This document shows positions 6,046 to 13,483 of a stretch of 13,483 bases of DNA, piece by piece. The stretch is from positions 29,703-43,185 of the forward strand of contig PBPW01000004.1 of NCBI GenBank assembly GCA_002725545.1, given 5' to 3'. Source of the DNA: Fidelibacterota bacterium (GTDB lineage Bacteria; Marinisomatota; Marinisomatia; Marinisomatales; TCS55). The translations under genes were made by a program, and so were the position numbers. The notes under the pieces were generated by a model. It was not told where the DNA came from. It was given only the letters and a program-made list of their open reading frames with translations, and did no database searches. Every line of letters starts with the position of its first letter. Position 1 is the first letter of the stretch.

Positions 6046-7260
6046 ATGATGACAAATAAAGTTCGTTTTTCAATCATGATGTTCCTCCAATATGCTATTT
6101 GGGGGGCGTGGACAACTGCCTTGGGCGCCCATCTTGAGAAAATTGGATTCTCTGGCTCTGAAATTGCAGGAATCTATGGGTGTATGTGGCTTGCCTGTAT
6201 TGTAGCACCATTCATTGGAGGGCAAGTAGCTGATAGGTTAATGCAGTCTCAGCAATTTCTTGGTATTGCCCATATCGCTGGAGCATACCTTCTTTATCAA
6301 ACATCTATTCAAACTGATTTTACACCAATGTGGTGGTATATGATGGCACACTGTCTTTTGTATGCTCCTACCTTGGTCTTAACAAATTCTATCTGCTTTC
6401 GACATTTAGGGAATGCAGATGAAGAATTTGGTAAAATTAGAGTTTGGGGTGCCATAGGCTGGATTGCAATCGGTTGGATAGTTACGTTTGTTAGGAGTAA
6501 TTGGCAAACTGAAAATTTAACCGGTATGAGCGACTTGCTTGTAATTGCAGCTGTAGTTTCTGCTATAATGGGAATTTATAGCTTTACACTTCCTAAGACT
6601 GAACCTATAAAAGACTCACAAGACCCGCTTGCCTTTATTAAAGCTTTTGGAATGCTTAAGGATAGAAATTTTTTGATTTTTATGCTTGTAGCATTTGTTG
6701 TTACAACGGAAATGCAATTCTATTATATACCGACTGGACCATTTCTATTAGATATGGGGGCAACCGAAGCTTGGTTGACAGCAACCAAAACCGTTGCTCA
6801 AATCTCTGAAGTATTAGTGCTAACTTTTTTACTGCATATCGCAATAAAAAAGATTGGGGTTCGCTGGACAATGTTCATTGGAATAATGGCCTGGCCCTTA
6901 AGATATCTTTTATTTACGATCCCAAGTCTTCCTGTAATTGTAGCAGCCCTTTCTTTGCATGGGTTTGGATATGCATTTTTCATGGTCACAGGAAATATCT
7001 ATACCAATAAAAAGGCTTCTGATGATATGCGCGCCTCGGCTCAAGCGCTATTTATCTTTGCAACATGGGGAATGGGAAATTACCTAGGCACTTTATTTAC
7101 TGGATATATATGGGATACTTTTAAAACACCATCCGGTGAAACAATCTGGTGGCAATTTTTCCTAGTACCAGCAACGCTTTGTATCATTATGGGATTGGTA
7201 TTTTTAGCCTTTTTCAGAGATGATCCAAAAGTAACTGAAGAAGATTTAAAAGGGGTTTAG
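6046..7260 (+). CDS. MFS permease, nucleoside:H+ symporter (NupG-like) family
   Basis: Twelve-helix inner-membrane transporter of 404 residues. It opens with VRFSIMMFLQYAIWGAW, the hallmark of the PF03825 nucleoside/H+ symporter-like group of the major facilitator superfamily. A loop 2-3 motif-A remnant, GGQVADRLMQSQ (58-69), and the segment FGKIRVWGAIGWIAIGW in the middle of the N-terminal half are also typical. In operons with Gfo/Idh/MocA and DUF1080 genes, members of this group are usually carbohydrate importers rather than nucleoside carriers, so a role in uptake of the processed sugar is inferred. Two adjacent ATG codons (6046 and 6049) could serve as start; the first is chosen and no strong Shine-Dalgarno sequence is visible. 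It is 11 bases after the Tat oxidoreductase and 6 bases before the next gene. Confidence 0.85.
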   Translation: MMTNKVRFSIMMFLQYAIWGAWTTALGAHLEKIGFSGSEIAGIYGCMWLACIVAPFIGGQVADRLMQSQQFLGIAHIAGAYLLYQTSIQTDFTPMWWYMMAHCLLYAPTLVLTNSICFRHLGNADEEFGKIRVWGAIGWIAIGWIVTFVRSNWQTENLTGMSDLLVIAAVVSAIMGIYSFTLPKTEPIKDSQDPLAFIKAFGMLKDRNFLIFMLVAFVVTTEMQFYYIPTGPFLLDMGATEAWLTATKTVAQISEVLVLTFLLHIAIKKIGVRWTMFIGIMAWPLRYLLFTIPSLPVIVAALSLHGFGYAFFMVTGNIYTNKKASDDMRASAQALFIFATWGMGNYLGTLFTGYIWDTFKTPSGETIWWQFFLVPATLCIIMGLVFLAFFRDDPKVTEEDLKGV

Positions 7261-7266
7261 AAATTT

Positions 7267-8520
7267 ATGAGTGAAAGACATCTTGGAATAGGTTTTGTTG
7301 GCGGAGGATTTATTACTCGATTTCATATCCAATCTTTGATTGGGGTAAGAAATGTAGATGTTGTAGGGGTAATGTCTCGCACAAAGAAATCAGCAGAGGA
7401 ATCGGCGAGCCTTGCGCGTACGATTGGTGTTGGCAACAATGCAAAAGCCTATGATTCAATTACCGATATGATCGCTGACCCTGAAATACATGCCTTGTGG
7501 ATTTGCTCTCCTAATTTTGCTCGAATTGAAACCTTTGAAGAGATTGCTAACGCTATTTCATCAGGCAAGGGCGAGTTAATTGGGGTAACCTGTGAAAAAC
7601 CATTGGGTAGAAATTATCAAGAAGCAAAGAAAGTAGTTGAGCTTACAAAAAGCGTAGGTTTACTTGATGGCTATCTTGAAAATCAAGTTTTCTCGCCTTC
7701 AATAACAAGAGGAAAAGAAATTGTTTGGGCTAGAGGTGCAGCTACGACCGGAAGGCCTTATCTTGCTAGAGCCGCGGAAGAACATAGTGGTCCTCATATG
7801 CCATGGTTTTGGGAAGGTTCGCTTCAGGGTGGCGGTGTATTAAATGACATGATGTGTCATTCAGTTGAGGAGGCTAGGTTTATGCTAACCGAACCCGGCA
7901 AACCTAGAGATTCCTTAACTCCAATCAGTATCAGCGCTCATATGGATTGTTTAAAATGGCAACGCCCAGAATATGCAAAAATTCTTTCTGATAATAGTGA
8001 TGGAAAAACAGATTATATCAATAAGCCTTCTGAAGACTTTGCTAGGTCATTGATTGAATATTTAGATGAAGATGGCAATAAGTTAATTGTTGAAACAACA
8101 ACATCCTGGTGTTTTGTTGGTGAAGGCTTAAGATTGAGTATGGAGCTTTTTGGTCCAGAATATTCCATGTTTGTCAACACCTTAGATCCAGATCTCAAAG
8201 TATTCTTTAGTAGAAAAGTAGTTGGTAGTGAGGGTGAGGATTTGGTTGAGAAGCAAAATGCTGAATCGGGTGGTATGCCTGTCGTAAGCAATGAAGCTGA
8301 GGTTTATGGCTACACTGCAGAAAACCGCCATATGGTTGAAAGTTTTCTTAGCGGAAAAAGGCCTGAAGAAAATTTTGATGATGGATTAGATGTAACTCGA
8401 TTATTGATGGCTGCCTATATGAGCGCAGAACAAGGCAAGACTATAAAACTTCCTAATTCTAATATTGAAGATTTCATACCTGCTGTATCACAGGGTAATT
8501 GGAATCCAAAAGCTAATTGA
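7267..8520 (+). CDS. Cytoplasmic Gfo/Idh/MocA family oxidoreductase
   Basis: Second sugar oxidoreductase of the operon. The protein has 417 residues and no signal peptide, hence cytoplasmic. The Rossmann motif is IGFVGGGFITRFH (8-20), followed by LWICSPN (77-83) and the intact catalytic-lysine motif CEKPLGRN (109-116, Lys111). The C-terminal domain contains LQGGGVLNDMMCHSVEEARF (186-205), with His198 at the usual active-site position. It resembles the larger myo-inositol-dehydrogenase-like members. Placed after the permease, it is suited to reduce an imported keto-sugar or to oxidise an imported sugar; the direction is inference. The stop TGA overlaps the TTG start of the next gene (TTGA, 8517-8520), a translational-coupling arrangement. 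Confidence 0.88.
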   Translation: MSERHLGIGFVGGGFITRFHIQSLIGVRNVDVVGVMSRTKKSAEESASLARTIGVGNNAKAYDSITDMIADPEIHALWICSPNFARIETFEEIANAISSGKGELIGVTCEKPLGRNYQEAKKVVELTKSVGLLDGYLENQVFSPSITRGKEIVWARGAATTGRPYLARAAEEHSGPHMPWFWEGSLQGGGVLNDMMCHSVEEARFMLTEPGKPRDSLTPISISAHMDCLKWQRPEYAKILSDNSDGKTDYINKPSEDFARSLIEYLDEDGNKLIVETTTSWCFVGEGLRLSMELFGPEYSMFVNTLDPDLKVFFSRKVVGSEGEDLVEKQNAESGGMPVVSNEAEVYGYTAENRHMVESFLSGKRPEENFDDGLDVTRLLMAAYMSAEQGKTIKLPNSNIEDFIPAVSQGNWNPKAN

Positions 8521-9176
8521 TTACAAAAATTAGCTTTATTTTATCTTTAAGCCTATTTATGAGCTGTTCTTCCAATAAAAATTGGATCGTACTATTTGAT
8601 GGTAAAACTGTTGAAGGTTTACGGGGTTATAAACAATCAGATTTCCCAAAAGACTCTTGGGCGGTTGTTGATGGCGCTTTAAAAAGTATCCCTGAAAATG
8701 GCATTGATTTGATCAGCGAAGAAATTTTTGAAGATTTTAAACTTGAATTAGAATGGAAAGTTGAAGAAGGTGGAAATAGTGGGGTTTTCTATTTTGCTAC
8801 AGAAAAATCCGATGAAATATGGCACACTGCTCCTGAAATGCAAGTGCTAGATAATAAGTTTCATACTGATGGGAAAAATTCAAAGACGTCTGCGGGTGCC
8901 CTGTATGATCTGATTAAGCCAGTTATTAAAAATGTTAAACCTGCTGGAGAATACAATCAGGTGGTAATTATATCAAAAAATAAACATATAGAGCATTGGC
9001 TGAATGGAGAAAAAATATTAGAGTATGATTATCAAAGCAATGCGATGTGGAAACTCGTTGATAAAAGTAAATTTAAGGATATGCCTTATTTTGCAAAAGC
9101 CACTAAGGGATCTATCGGACTTCAAGGTGATCATGGAGAGGTTTGGTATAAAAATATTAGAATAAGAAAATTATAA
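8517..9176 (+). CDS. DUF1080 / 3-keto-disaccharide hydrolase lipoprotein, copy 1
   Basis: Jelly-roll protein of the PF06439 family (219 residues), whose characterised members cleave glycosidic bonds of 3-keto-glycosides. The N-terminus MITKISFILSLSLFMSC is a short lipoprotein signal with Cys17 as the likely lipid-modified residue, placing it in the periplasm or outer membrane. Family motifs in order are WIVLFDGK (23-30), FKLELEWKV (74-82), GGNSGVFYF (85-93), APEMQVLDN (105-113), SAGALYDLI (125-133), IEHWLNGEKILEY (158-170) and GLQGDHGEVWYKNIRI (201-216). The start is TTG at 8517 inside the stop of the previous gene. No ATG exists upstream in frame, and the internal Met15 would destroy the signal. 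It is followed 5 bases later by a paralogue. Confidence 0.87.
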   Translation: MITKISFILSLSLFMSCSSNKNWIVLFDGKTVEGLRGYKQSDFPKDSWAVVDGALKSIPENGIDLISEEIFEDFKLELEWKVEEGGNSGVFYFATEKSDEIWHTAPEMQVLDNKFHTDGKNSKTSAGALYDLIKPVIKNVKPAGEYNQVVIISKNKHIEHWLNGEKILEYDYQSNAMWKLVDKSKFKDMPYFAKATKGSIGLQGDHGEVWYKNIRIRKL

Positions 9177-9799
9177 CAACTATGAATATCAGAAAAATGA
9201 ATCAAATCAAACTTACTATATTGCCATCAATCCTTGCCTGTTTTATAGGATGTTCTTCATCAAGTAACGATTGGCAAATTCTTTTTGATGGAACAAATAC
9301 TGAACAATGGAGAGGATTTGGTAAAGAAAATTTTCCTGATGATAATTGGAAGATAGAAAACAATTCCCTAAAAACTATTCCCAGGTTAAACAATACTGTA
9401 GATATTATAACTAAAGATAAATATCAGAATTTTGAATTAGAGCTAGAATGGAAAGTTTCTAAAGCGGGTAATAGTGGAATTTTTTATTTTGCTTCAGAAT
9501 CGCAAAGCTACATATGGCAATCAGCTCCTGAAATGCAAGTTCTCGATAATGACAATCATCCAGATGGGAAAAACCCGCTCACTTCAGCTGGTTCCTTATT
9601 TGCTTTGATTGCACCTAACAATGGCAAGACCAAGTCGGTTGGTAAATATAATAAAGCTAAAATTAAGGTTTTAAAAAATAGAGTTGAGCATTGGTTGAAT
9701 GGTGTGAAGATATTAGAATATGTTTATCAAAGTAATGCAATGTGGGAGCTCGTTGATAAAAGTAAATTTAAAGATATGCCTTATTTTGCAAAAGCCACC
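9027..9799 (+). repeat. Near-identical 78-base segments shared by the two DUF1080 genes (9027-9104 and 9722-9799)
   Basis: The segments encode xYQSNAMWxLVDKSKFKDM and the following PYFAKAT in both paralogues. They differ at about 8 of 78 bases, including synonymous positions, and share uninterrupted runs of 23 and 26 bases. The rest of the two genes is much more diverged at the protein level. This is a direct repeat 695 bases apart that could support recombination or has been homogenised. Confidence 0.75.
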
Positions 9800-9871
9800 T
9801 CCGGACATATTGGTCTTCAACATCATGGTGAAGAAGTATGGTATAGAAATATTAGGATACGAAAGTTGTAA
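9182..9871 (+). CDS. DUF1080 / 3-keto-disaccharide hydrolase lipoprotein, copy 2
   Basis: Paralogue of the preceding gene (229 residues, PF06439). The signal region ends in ILACFIGCSSSS. Cys24 (FIGC, followed by a serine run) is the likely lipidated residue, although Cys20 is also possible. Motifs run in the same order as in copy 1: WQILFDGT, FELELEWKV, AGNSGIFYF, APEMQVLDN, SAGSLFALI, EHWLNGVKILEY and GLQHHGEEVWYRNIRI. In the last motif copy 1 has GDHG where this copy has HHG, and the loop after SAG also differs, so the two probably act on different linkages or steps (for example elimination versus hydration). That split is inference. The start at ATG 9182 lacks a clear Shine-Dalgarno sequence; ATG 9197 is an alternative that keeps a usable signal. 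Confidence 0.86.
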   Translation: MNIRKMNQIKLTILPSILACFIGCSSSSNDWQILFDGTNTEQWRGFGKENFPDDNWKIENNSLKTIPRLNNTVDIITKDKYQNFELELEWKVSKAGNSGIFYFASESQSYIWQSAPEMQVLDNDNHPDGKNPLTSAGSLFALIAPNNGKTKSVGKYNKAKIKVLKNRVEHWLNGVKILEYVYQSNAMWELVDKSKFKDMPYFAKATSGHIGLQHHGEEVWYRNIRIRKL

Positions 9872-9872
9872 T

Positions 9873-10790
9873 ATGAAAAGAAGAAAATTTATTAAAGATA
9901 CCTCATTCTTAATTGGTGGACTGTCTTTACCTTTTGTTGGTTCATCATTTCTATCAGGTTGTTCCAATCAGCCTGCATTTAAAATTTCTTTAGCAGAATG
10001 GTCATTGCACCGTGCTTTGCGATCGAAGAGTATTGATCATTTAGATTTTATTTCTTTAACAAAAACGGAGTTTGGTCTTGATGCTGTAGAGTATGTCAAT
10101 TCATTCTTTTTTGATAAAGCGAAAGATCAAAAATATCTGAATGAAATGAAAACTAGGGCAAACGATTATGGTGTAAAGAGCTTATTGATTATGTGTGATA
10201 ATGAAGGTAATCTTGGCGATCCTGATTCTAACAAAAGAAATCAATCGGTGGAGAATCACTATAAATGGGCTGAAGCTGCAAAGTTTTTAGATTGTCATTC
10301 CATTAGAGTTAACGCCAGAAGCGATGATAGCTTGCCATATCAAGAACAGCTAGATTTAGCAGCAGAAGGGTTAACTAAGCTTGTTGAATTTTGCAATGGA
10401 ATGAATATCAATACAATAGTTGAAAATCATGGTGGCCTTTCATCAAACGGTGCTTGGCTATCTAGTTTAATGAAAAAAATAAATCATCCACGTGCAGGTA
10501 CCCTTCCAGATTTTGGAAATTTTTTGATTAAAAATGAAGATTGGTATGATCGCTATAAAGGCGTTAAGGAGCTTATGCCTTTTGCAAAAGCAGTCAGTGC
10601 AAAAAGCCACGAGTTTGATGCAAATGGAAATGAAGTGCGGACCGATTATTATAAAATGATGAAAATAGTTTTAGATGCAGGCTATAATGGCTATGTGGGT
10701 ATTGAATACGAAGGAAACAAGCATTCTGAATACGATGGCATTCACCTTACTTCAAAGCTTCTGAAAAAAATCAATAATCAAAATTCTTAG
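9873..10790 (+). CDS. Tat lipoprotein, sugar phosphate isomerase/epimerase-like TIM barrel
   Basis: Xylose-isomerase-like TIM-barrel protein of 305 residues, last gene of the sugar operon. The start is ATG 9873, one base after the stop of the previous gene. Longer in-frame versions starting at 9720 would overlap that gene and bury the signal. The N-terminus MKRRKFIKDTSF has a twin-arginine motif, followed by a hydrophobic core and FLSGC with lipidation Cys30, so it is an exported lipoprotein. Metal ligands expected for this fold are visible: Glu184 in IVENHGG, Asp213 in LPDFGN, His246 in KSHEF and Glu278 in GIEYEG. In 3-keto-glycoside pathways such proteins act as hydratases or isomerases on the keto-glycal product. 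That is the favoured role here because it follows two DUF1080 genes, but the exact reaction is not provable from sequence. Confidence 0.87.
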   Translation: MKRRKFIKDTSFLIGGLSLPFVGSSFLSGCSNQPAFKISLAEWSLHRALRSKSIDHLDFISLTKTEFGLDAVEYVNSFFFDKAKDQKYLNEMKTRANDYGVKSLLIMCDNEGNLGDPDSNKRNQSVENHYKWAEAAKFLDCHSIRVNARSDDSLPYQEQLDLAAEGLTKLVEFCNGMNINTIVENHGGLSSNGAWLSSLMKKINHPRAGTLPDFGNFLIKNEDWYDRYKGVKELMPFAKAVSAKSHEFDANGNEVRTDYYKMMKIVLDAGYNGYVGIEYEGNKHSEYDGIHLTSKLLKKINNQNS

Positions 10791-13483
10791 TTTAGCGACC
10801 TCATCATTGACTTGGCTGATCTTATCAGCGTCAATGTATAGCTATCGCTAGTTTTTGCGATGCTATCTAAATACCTTTGATATTTTGCTGAACTTAAAGG
10901 ATTATTAATATAATCAACTAATACGTCCTGAATTCTTTCATCAGTTTCATAAGGTTTTCCAATGCCTAAGTTTTTTGGCCACTCTCTGCTTTTTTTAATA
11001 ATTTTACGTGCTTCAGTAAGCTGCTTGCTACGAATTAATCGTATAGATTTCTCAAGCAGTGCCCATTCATATAACTGGCGGCTTTCTTTACCCATTTCAG
11101 ATGGTAGAACTTTTGTATTATTTAAAATGTTTATGCATTCATCAACCTTACCAAGGTATAGTAATGATTTAGCATGCAATACATGGACGTTAAAATTATC
11201 TGAAAATTTTAGATAAGTTTTTTCCGAAAGACTTTCAGCTTTTTTCCACATTTTATTTTCTTGGTAATACTGAACAACATATAAATAAGCAATCCATGAA
11301 TCTTGAGCATAACTGATTGCTCTTTCAAGGTCCTTTTCAGTTTGACCTTTCTTCCCATAGGTATCATTCAATTTTGCGCGCGAAATATAAAACGGCATTG
11401 AATCAGGCGTATTTTCAAGACTATTAAATAAAGCCATTGCTTCTTCATTTCTATCTTTTGCCCAATAATTCAAACCAAGGTAGTATCTTAGCTTCCAGTC
11501 AGGAGTGTTATTTACAGCCCATTCTAAAGCTTGAATAGTTTCTCTTCTAAATGGATGAGCATAATCAGCAGATATATCTTTGATATTTTTTAACATTTGA
11601 GAATCTTGCGTTATGTAGGCTAACCATATCTGAGAAATAGGATCAAGCGTAATGCTATTATTTAAACGAACAAATAAATTCTTAGCATCATTATTAAATC
11701 CGCGATTATAATATGAAATAACGTTTTCTAAATGTGTTTGACCCTGATATTCATTTTTAATCAATGATAAATAATGATTCCAATTTCGATCGGTAGGATT
11801 AAGAAAGTAAGATTCTAGATTCGCAATATGATGCAAGGGGTCAATAGATAATAATGATGCGATTTCACGCCGAGCCTTAACTGGGTCATCCTTCATTCTA
11901 TAGGCCATCGTCAATACTTGGCGAGCGCTCATATTTAACTGATTAAATTGTAAAGACTTCTGGGCATACTCTATAGCTAGATCATACTGTTTCTCATATA
12001 AATAAATTTCGGCCATCTCTAAAAATGCTGCGGAACGATGACTCATGGATCTTGCAGCCCAGCCATATGATTCTTTAGCATTAATATGGTTTCCAAGCGC
12101 TCTATATAAGTTTCCCGCAATAAAATTTGATTCCGGATCGTAGGTATTTAATTGAAGGCTGGGATTGATCATCTCTAACCCTTTTTCATATTGACCGCTT
12201 CTATAATAAAGATCTGCCATCGCTGTTCTGGTTTGCAGGTGGTACGGTTCTTTGGATAAGACTTTTTCAAAAAAATCTCTCGCTTCCTGATAAAATCTTT
12301 CTTTTAATAATTCATATCCTTGGAAATATTCCTGATCGTATTTGGACATAGCTGATATTGCTTTTTTATCAAGCTTAAATGGGCGATCTAATAATTTTGT
12401 TTGAAGCTTAGTATTAAAATGTAGGTTGAGTTCATCTACTATGACCTCCATGCCATCGATGGAAATACTATCTACTAGTAGCGTATGAATTTCCATGGGC
12501 TTAAAGCTAATCTCTTTTGAAGCAATCAATTTTGAATTAGATAAAACATTGACCACTCCATCAATAGAAATAAATGAATGCAGTTTAATTGAAATATTAC
12601 CGCTATCAGGTACCGATTGAATATTTAATACACCATTTTCAGATGCTTCACTTATTCCTCCTATTGCTTGGACAGGAAACCAATATTCAGTCCACTGATC
12701 AGAAGCATATGGATCAAACGAGGCTTTTCTAACTGGATTATTATTAGCTTGGTCCTCACGATACTGAACAAATTGCCTACCAGCCTGGAACTCGATGTAT
12801 TGCCCATCGGTATCAGTTAAATGATCTTCCCAAATACCGCCCTGATCAGAAAGAGACCACAGCCATAATTTCTGGCCAGGCATTTCATCGTGATTTGCCC
12901 AATGCCCAAATCCATATCCATCATTATGATAATAACCACCAAAGAAATTTTTCCAATAACCAATGACGTGATAAGATTTATGGCCACCAAATTGATTATT
13001 AGTGTATAGAGAAAGATTCCTCCCTTTATCATCGATCGGCCATTTTCTTACTTCTCCATTATGTTTCAAATATTGGTTTCCTGGAAAAACAAGCTCTAGA
13101 TCATCCTTAGCAAAAGCTGCCCCCGTCATCCAATTATAATAAGGTTGAACCATTGATGTGGAATTATACCAACTCGTATTAGTTTTAAAATTTGATCTAT
13201 CTTTCTCAAGATTTACTTCTACCCTCCAAAAAGTTCTAGAGGGTAAATCCATCCCACCGACAAAAGTGGATATACTACCGTCGTTATTTTTTCGAACTAA
13301 ATAGTCTACCTTGGTTGCTGTTGCGGGTGTATGACCAATAATACCAAAATTAAATTCAATACCTCCAGATGTCCATGGACCACGGAGAGCAATATTGCGG
13401 AACTTCATTACCTCATTACGATAAATAAATTCTTCTCCATTTGATTTATCAACTGCACCCCATACCTTACCACCAACTTCAGG
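10787..13483 (-). CDS. DUF5107 domain protein with tetratricopeptide repeats (N-terminus beyond window)
   Basis: The reading frame is open from the right edge, giving 898 visible residues. The Met at 13408 is internal, since the 25 codons before it (beginning PEVGGKVWGAVDK, then FIYRNEV) continue the same DUF5107 pattern. The first 285 or so residues form a galactose-mutarotase-like DUF5107 domain, with SGGIEFNFGIIGHTP, FVGGMDLPSRTFWRVEV, FGGHKSYHVIGYW and LTDTDGQYIEFQAGR as family-like blocks. A beta-rich linker follows, and from about residue 385 there are tetratricopeptide repeats (YFQGYELLKERFYQEARDFF and similar) to the C-terminus, together a protein-interaction scaffold. Such proteins often lie near carbohydrate-use genes and may bind or modify sugars; no reaction is established from this sequence. 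Its TAA stop overlaps the TAG stop of the convergent sugar operon (10787-10790). Confidence 0.88.
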   Translation of the reverse strand, partial: PEVGGKVWGAVDKSNGEEFIYRNEVMKFRNIALRGPWTSGGIEFNFGIIGHTPATATKVDYLVRKNNDGSISTFVGGMDLPSRTFWRVEVNLEKDRSNFKTNTSWYNSTSMVQPYYNWMTGAAFAKDDLELVFPGNQYLKHNGEVRKWPIDDKGRNLSLYTNNQFGGHKSYHVIGYWKNFFGGYYHNDGYGFGHWANHDEMPGQKLWLWSLSDQGGIWEDHLTDTDGQYIEFQAGRQFVQYREDQANNNPVRKASFDPYASDQWTEYWFPVQAIGGISEASENGVLNIQSVPDSGNISIKLHSFISIDGVVNVLSNSKLIASKEISFKPMEIHTLLVDSISIDGMEVIVDELNLHFNTKLQTKLLDRPFKLDKKAISAMSKYDQEYFQGYELLKERFYQEARDFFEKVLSKEPYHLQTRTAMADLYYRSGQYEKGLEMINPSLQLNTYDPESNFIAGNLYRALGNHINAKESYGWAARSMSHRSAAFLEMAEIYLYEKQYDLAIEYAQKSLQFNQLNMSARQVLTMAYRMKDDPVKARREIASLLSIDPLHHIANLESYFLNPTDRNWNHYLSLIKNEYQGQTHLENVISYYNRGFNNDAKNLFVRLNNSITLDPISQIWLAYITQDSQMLKNIKDISADYAHPFRRETIQALEWAVNNTPDWKLRYYLGLNYWAKDRNEEAMALFNSLENTPDSMPFYISRAKLNDTYGKKGQTEKDLERAISYAQDSWIAYLYVVQYYQENKMWKKAESLSEKTYLKFSDNFNVHVLHAKSLLYLGKVDECINILNNTKVLPSEMGKESRQLYEWALLEKSIRLIRSKQLTEARKIIKKSREWPKNLGIGKPYETDERIQDVLVDYINNPLSSAKYQRYLDSIAKTSDSYTLTLIRSAKSMMRSLN

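Noticed and set aside
9720..9872. Longer start for the TIM-barrel lipoprotein at 9720
   Set aside because: It would overlap the DUF1080 gene by 152 bases and place the twin-arginine lipoprotein signal in mid-protein; ATG 9873 directly begins MKRRKFIK.
13406..13408. ATG at 13408 as the start of the DUF5107 gene
   Set aside because: The frame stays open to the window edge and the preceding 25 codons continue the conserved domain.
1..13483. CRISPR, insertion sequence, tRNA or phage content
   Set aside because: No regularly spaced repeats, transposase or integrase motifs, or tRNA cloverleaf were seen.

Overview
The window is AT-rich, densely packed bacterial DNA. Genes are separated by 1 to 12 bases or overlap by 4, and there are only two intergenic gaps above 100 bases (1591-1796 and 3763-3923). 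No RNA gene, insertion sequence, CRISPR array or long repeat was seen. The gene content (twin-arginine Gfo/Idh/MocA oxidoreductase, PF06439/DUF1080 lipoproteins, Tat-type xylose-isomerase-like lipoprotein, DUF5107-TPR protein, secreted M24 peptidase) fits a free-living, probably marine, heterotroph of the FCB/PVC type, such as Marinimicrobia, Bacteroidota/Balneolota or Verrucomicrobiota. Clear Shine-Dalgarno sequences before two genes argue mildly against a typical Flavobacterium-like genome. This assignment is inference, because there is no 16S or marker phylogeny here.

Left block, minus strand (1-1590). Two glyceraldehyde-3-phosphate dehydrogenase (GAPDH) type genes lie in tandem, one base apart. 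The downstream gene (326 to the window edge) looks like an ordinary gap. The upstream gene (328-1590) is the most unusual object in the window. An N-terminal Cro/CI-like helix-turn-helix of about 60 residues is fused to a full-length GAPDH fold in which the catalytic cysteine is Ser236. Its promoter region (1627-1685) carries a symmetric array of TACTA/TAGTA half-sites spaced exactly one helical turn apart. Together these suggest a NAD(H)- or triose-phosphate-sensing repressor built from a dead GAPDH, controlling itself and the real gap gene.

Second block, minus strand (1797-3762). A secreted aminopeptidase-P-like M24 metallopeptidase (TTG start) is followed one base later by a cysteine dioxygenase. 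They appear to be one operon, read from a promoter in the divergent gap 3763-3923.

Third block, plus strand (3924-10790). This is a seven-gene operon for an oxidative, probably 3-keto-sugar, carbohydrate pathway. It encodes a DoxX membrane protein, a Tat-exported or membrane-anchored Gfo/Idh/MocA oxidoreductase, a nucleoside:H+-symporter-type MFS permease, a cytoplasmic Gfo/Idh/MocA oxidoreductase, two tandem DUF1080 (3-keto-disaccharide hydrolase) lipoproteins and a Tat-type TIM-barrel isomerase/hydratase lipoprotein. A coherent model is as follows. The sugar is oxidised at C3 outside the cytoplasm, with electrons possibly passing through DoxX to the quinone pool. The glycosidic bond is then cleaved by the DUF1080 proteins, the product is rearranged by the TIM-barrel lipoprotein, imported by the MFS permease and reduced inside by the second Gfo/Idh/MocA enzyme. 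The operon promoter carries a TAGAAC palindrome at the predicted transcription start.

Right block, minus strand (10787-13483). A DUF5107-TPR protein enters from the right edge, so its N-terminus is outside the window. It runs convergently into the sugar operon, and the two stop codons overlap.
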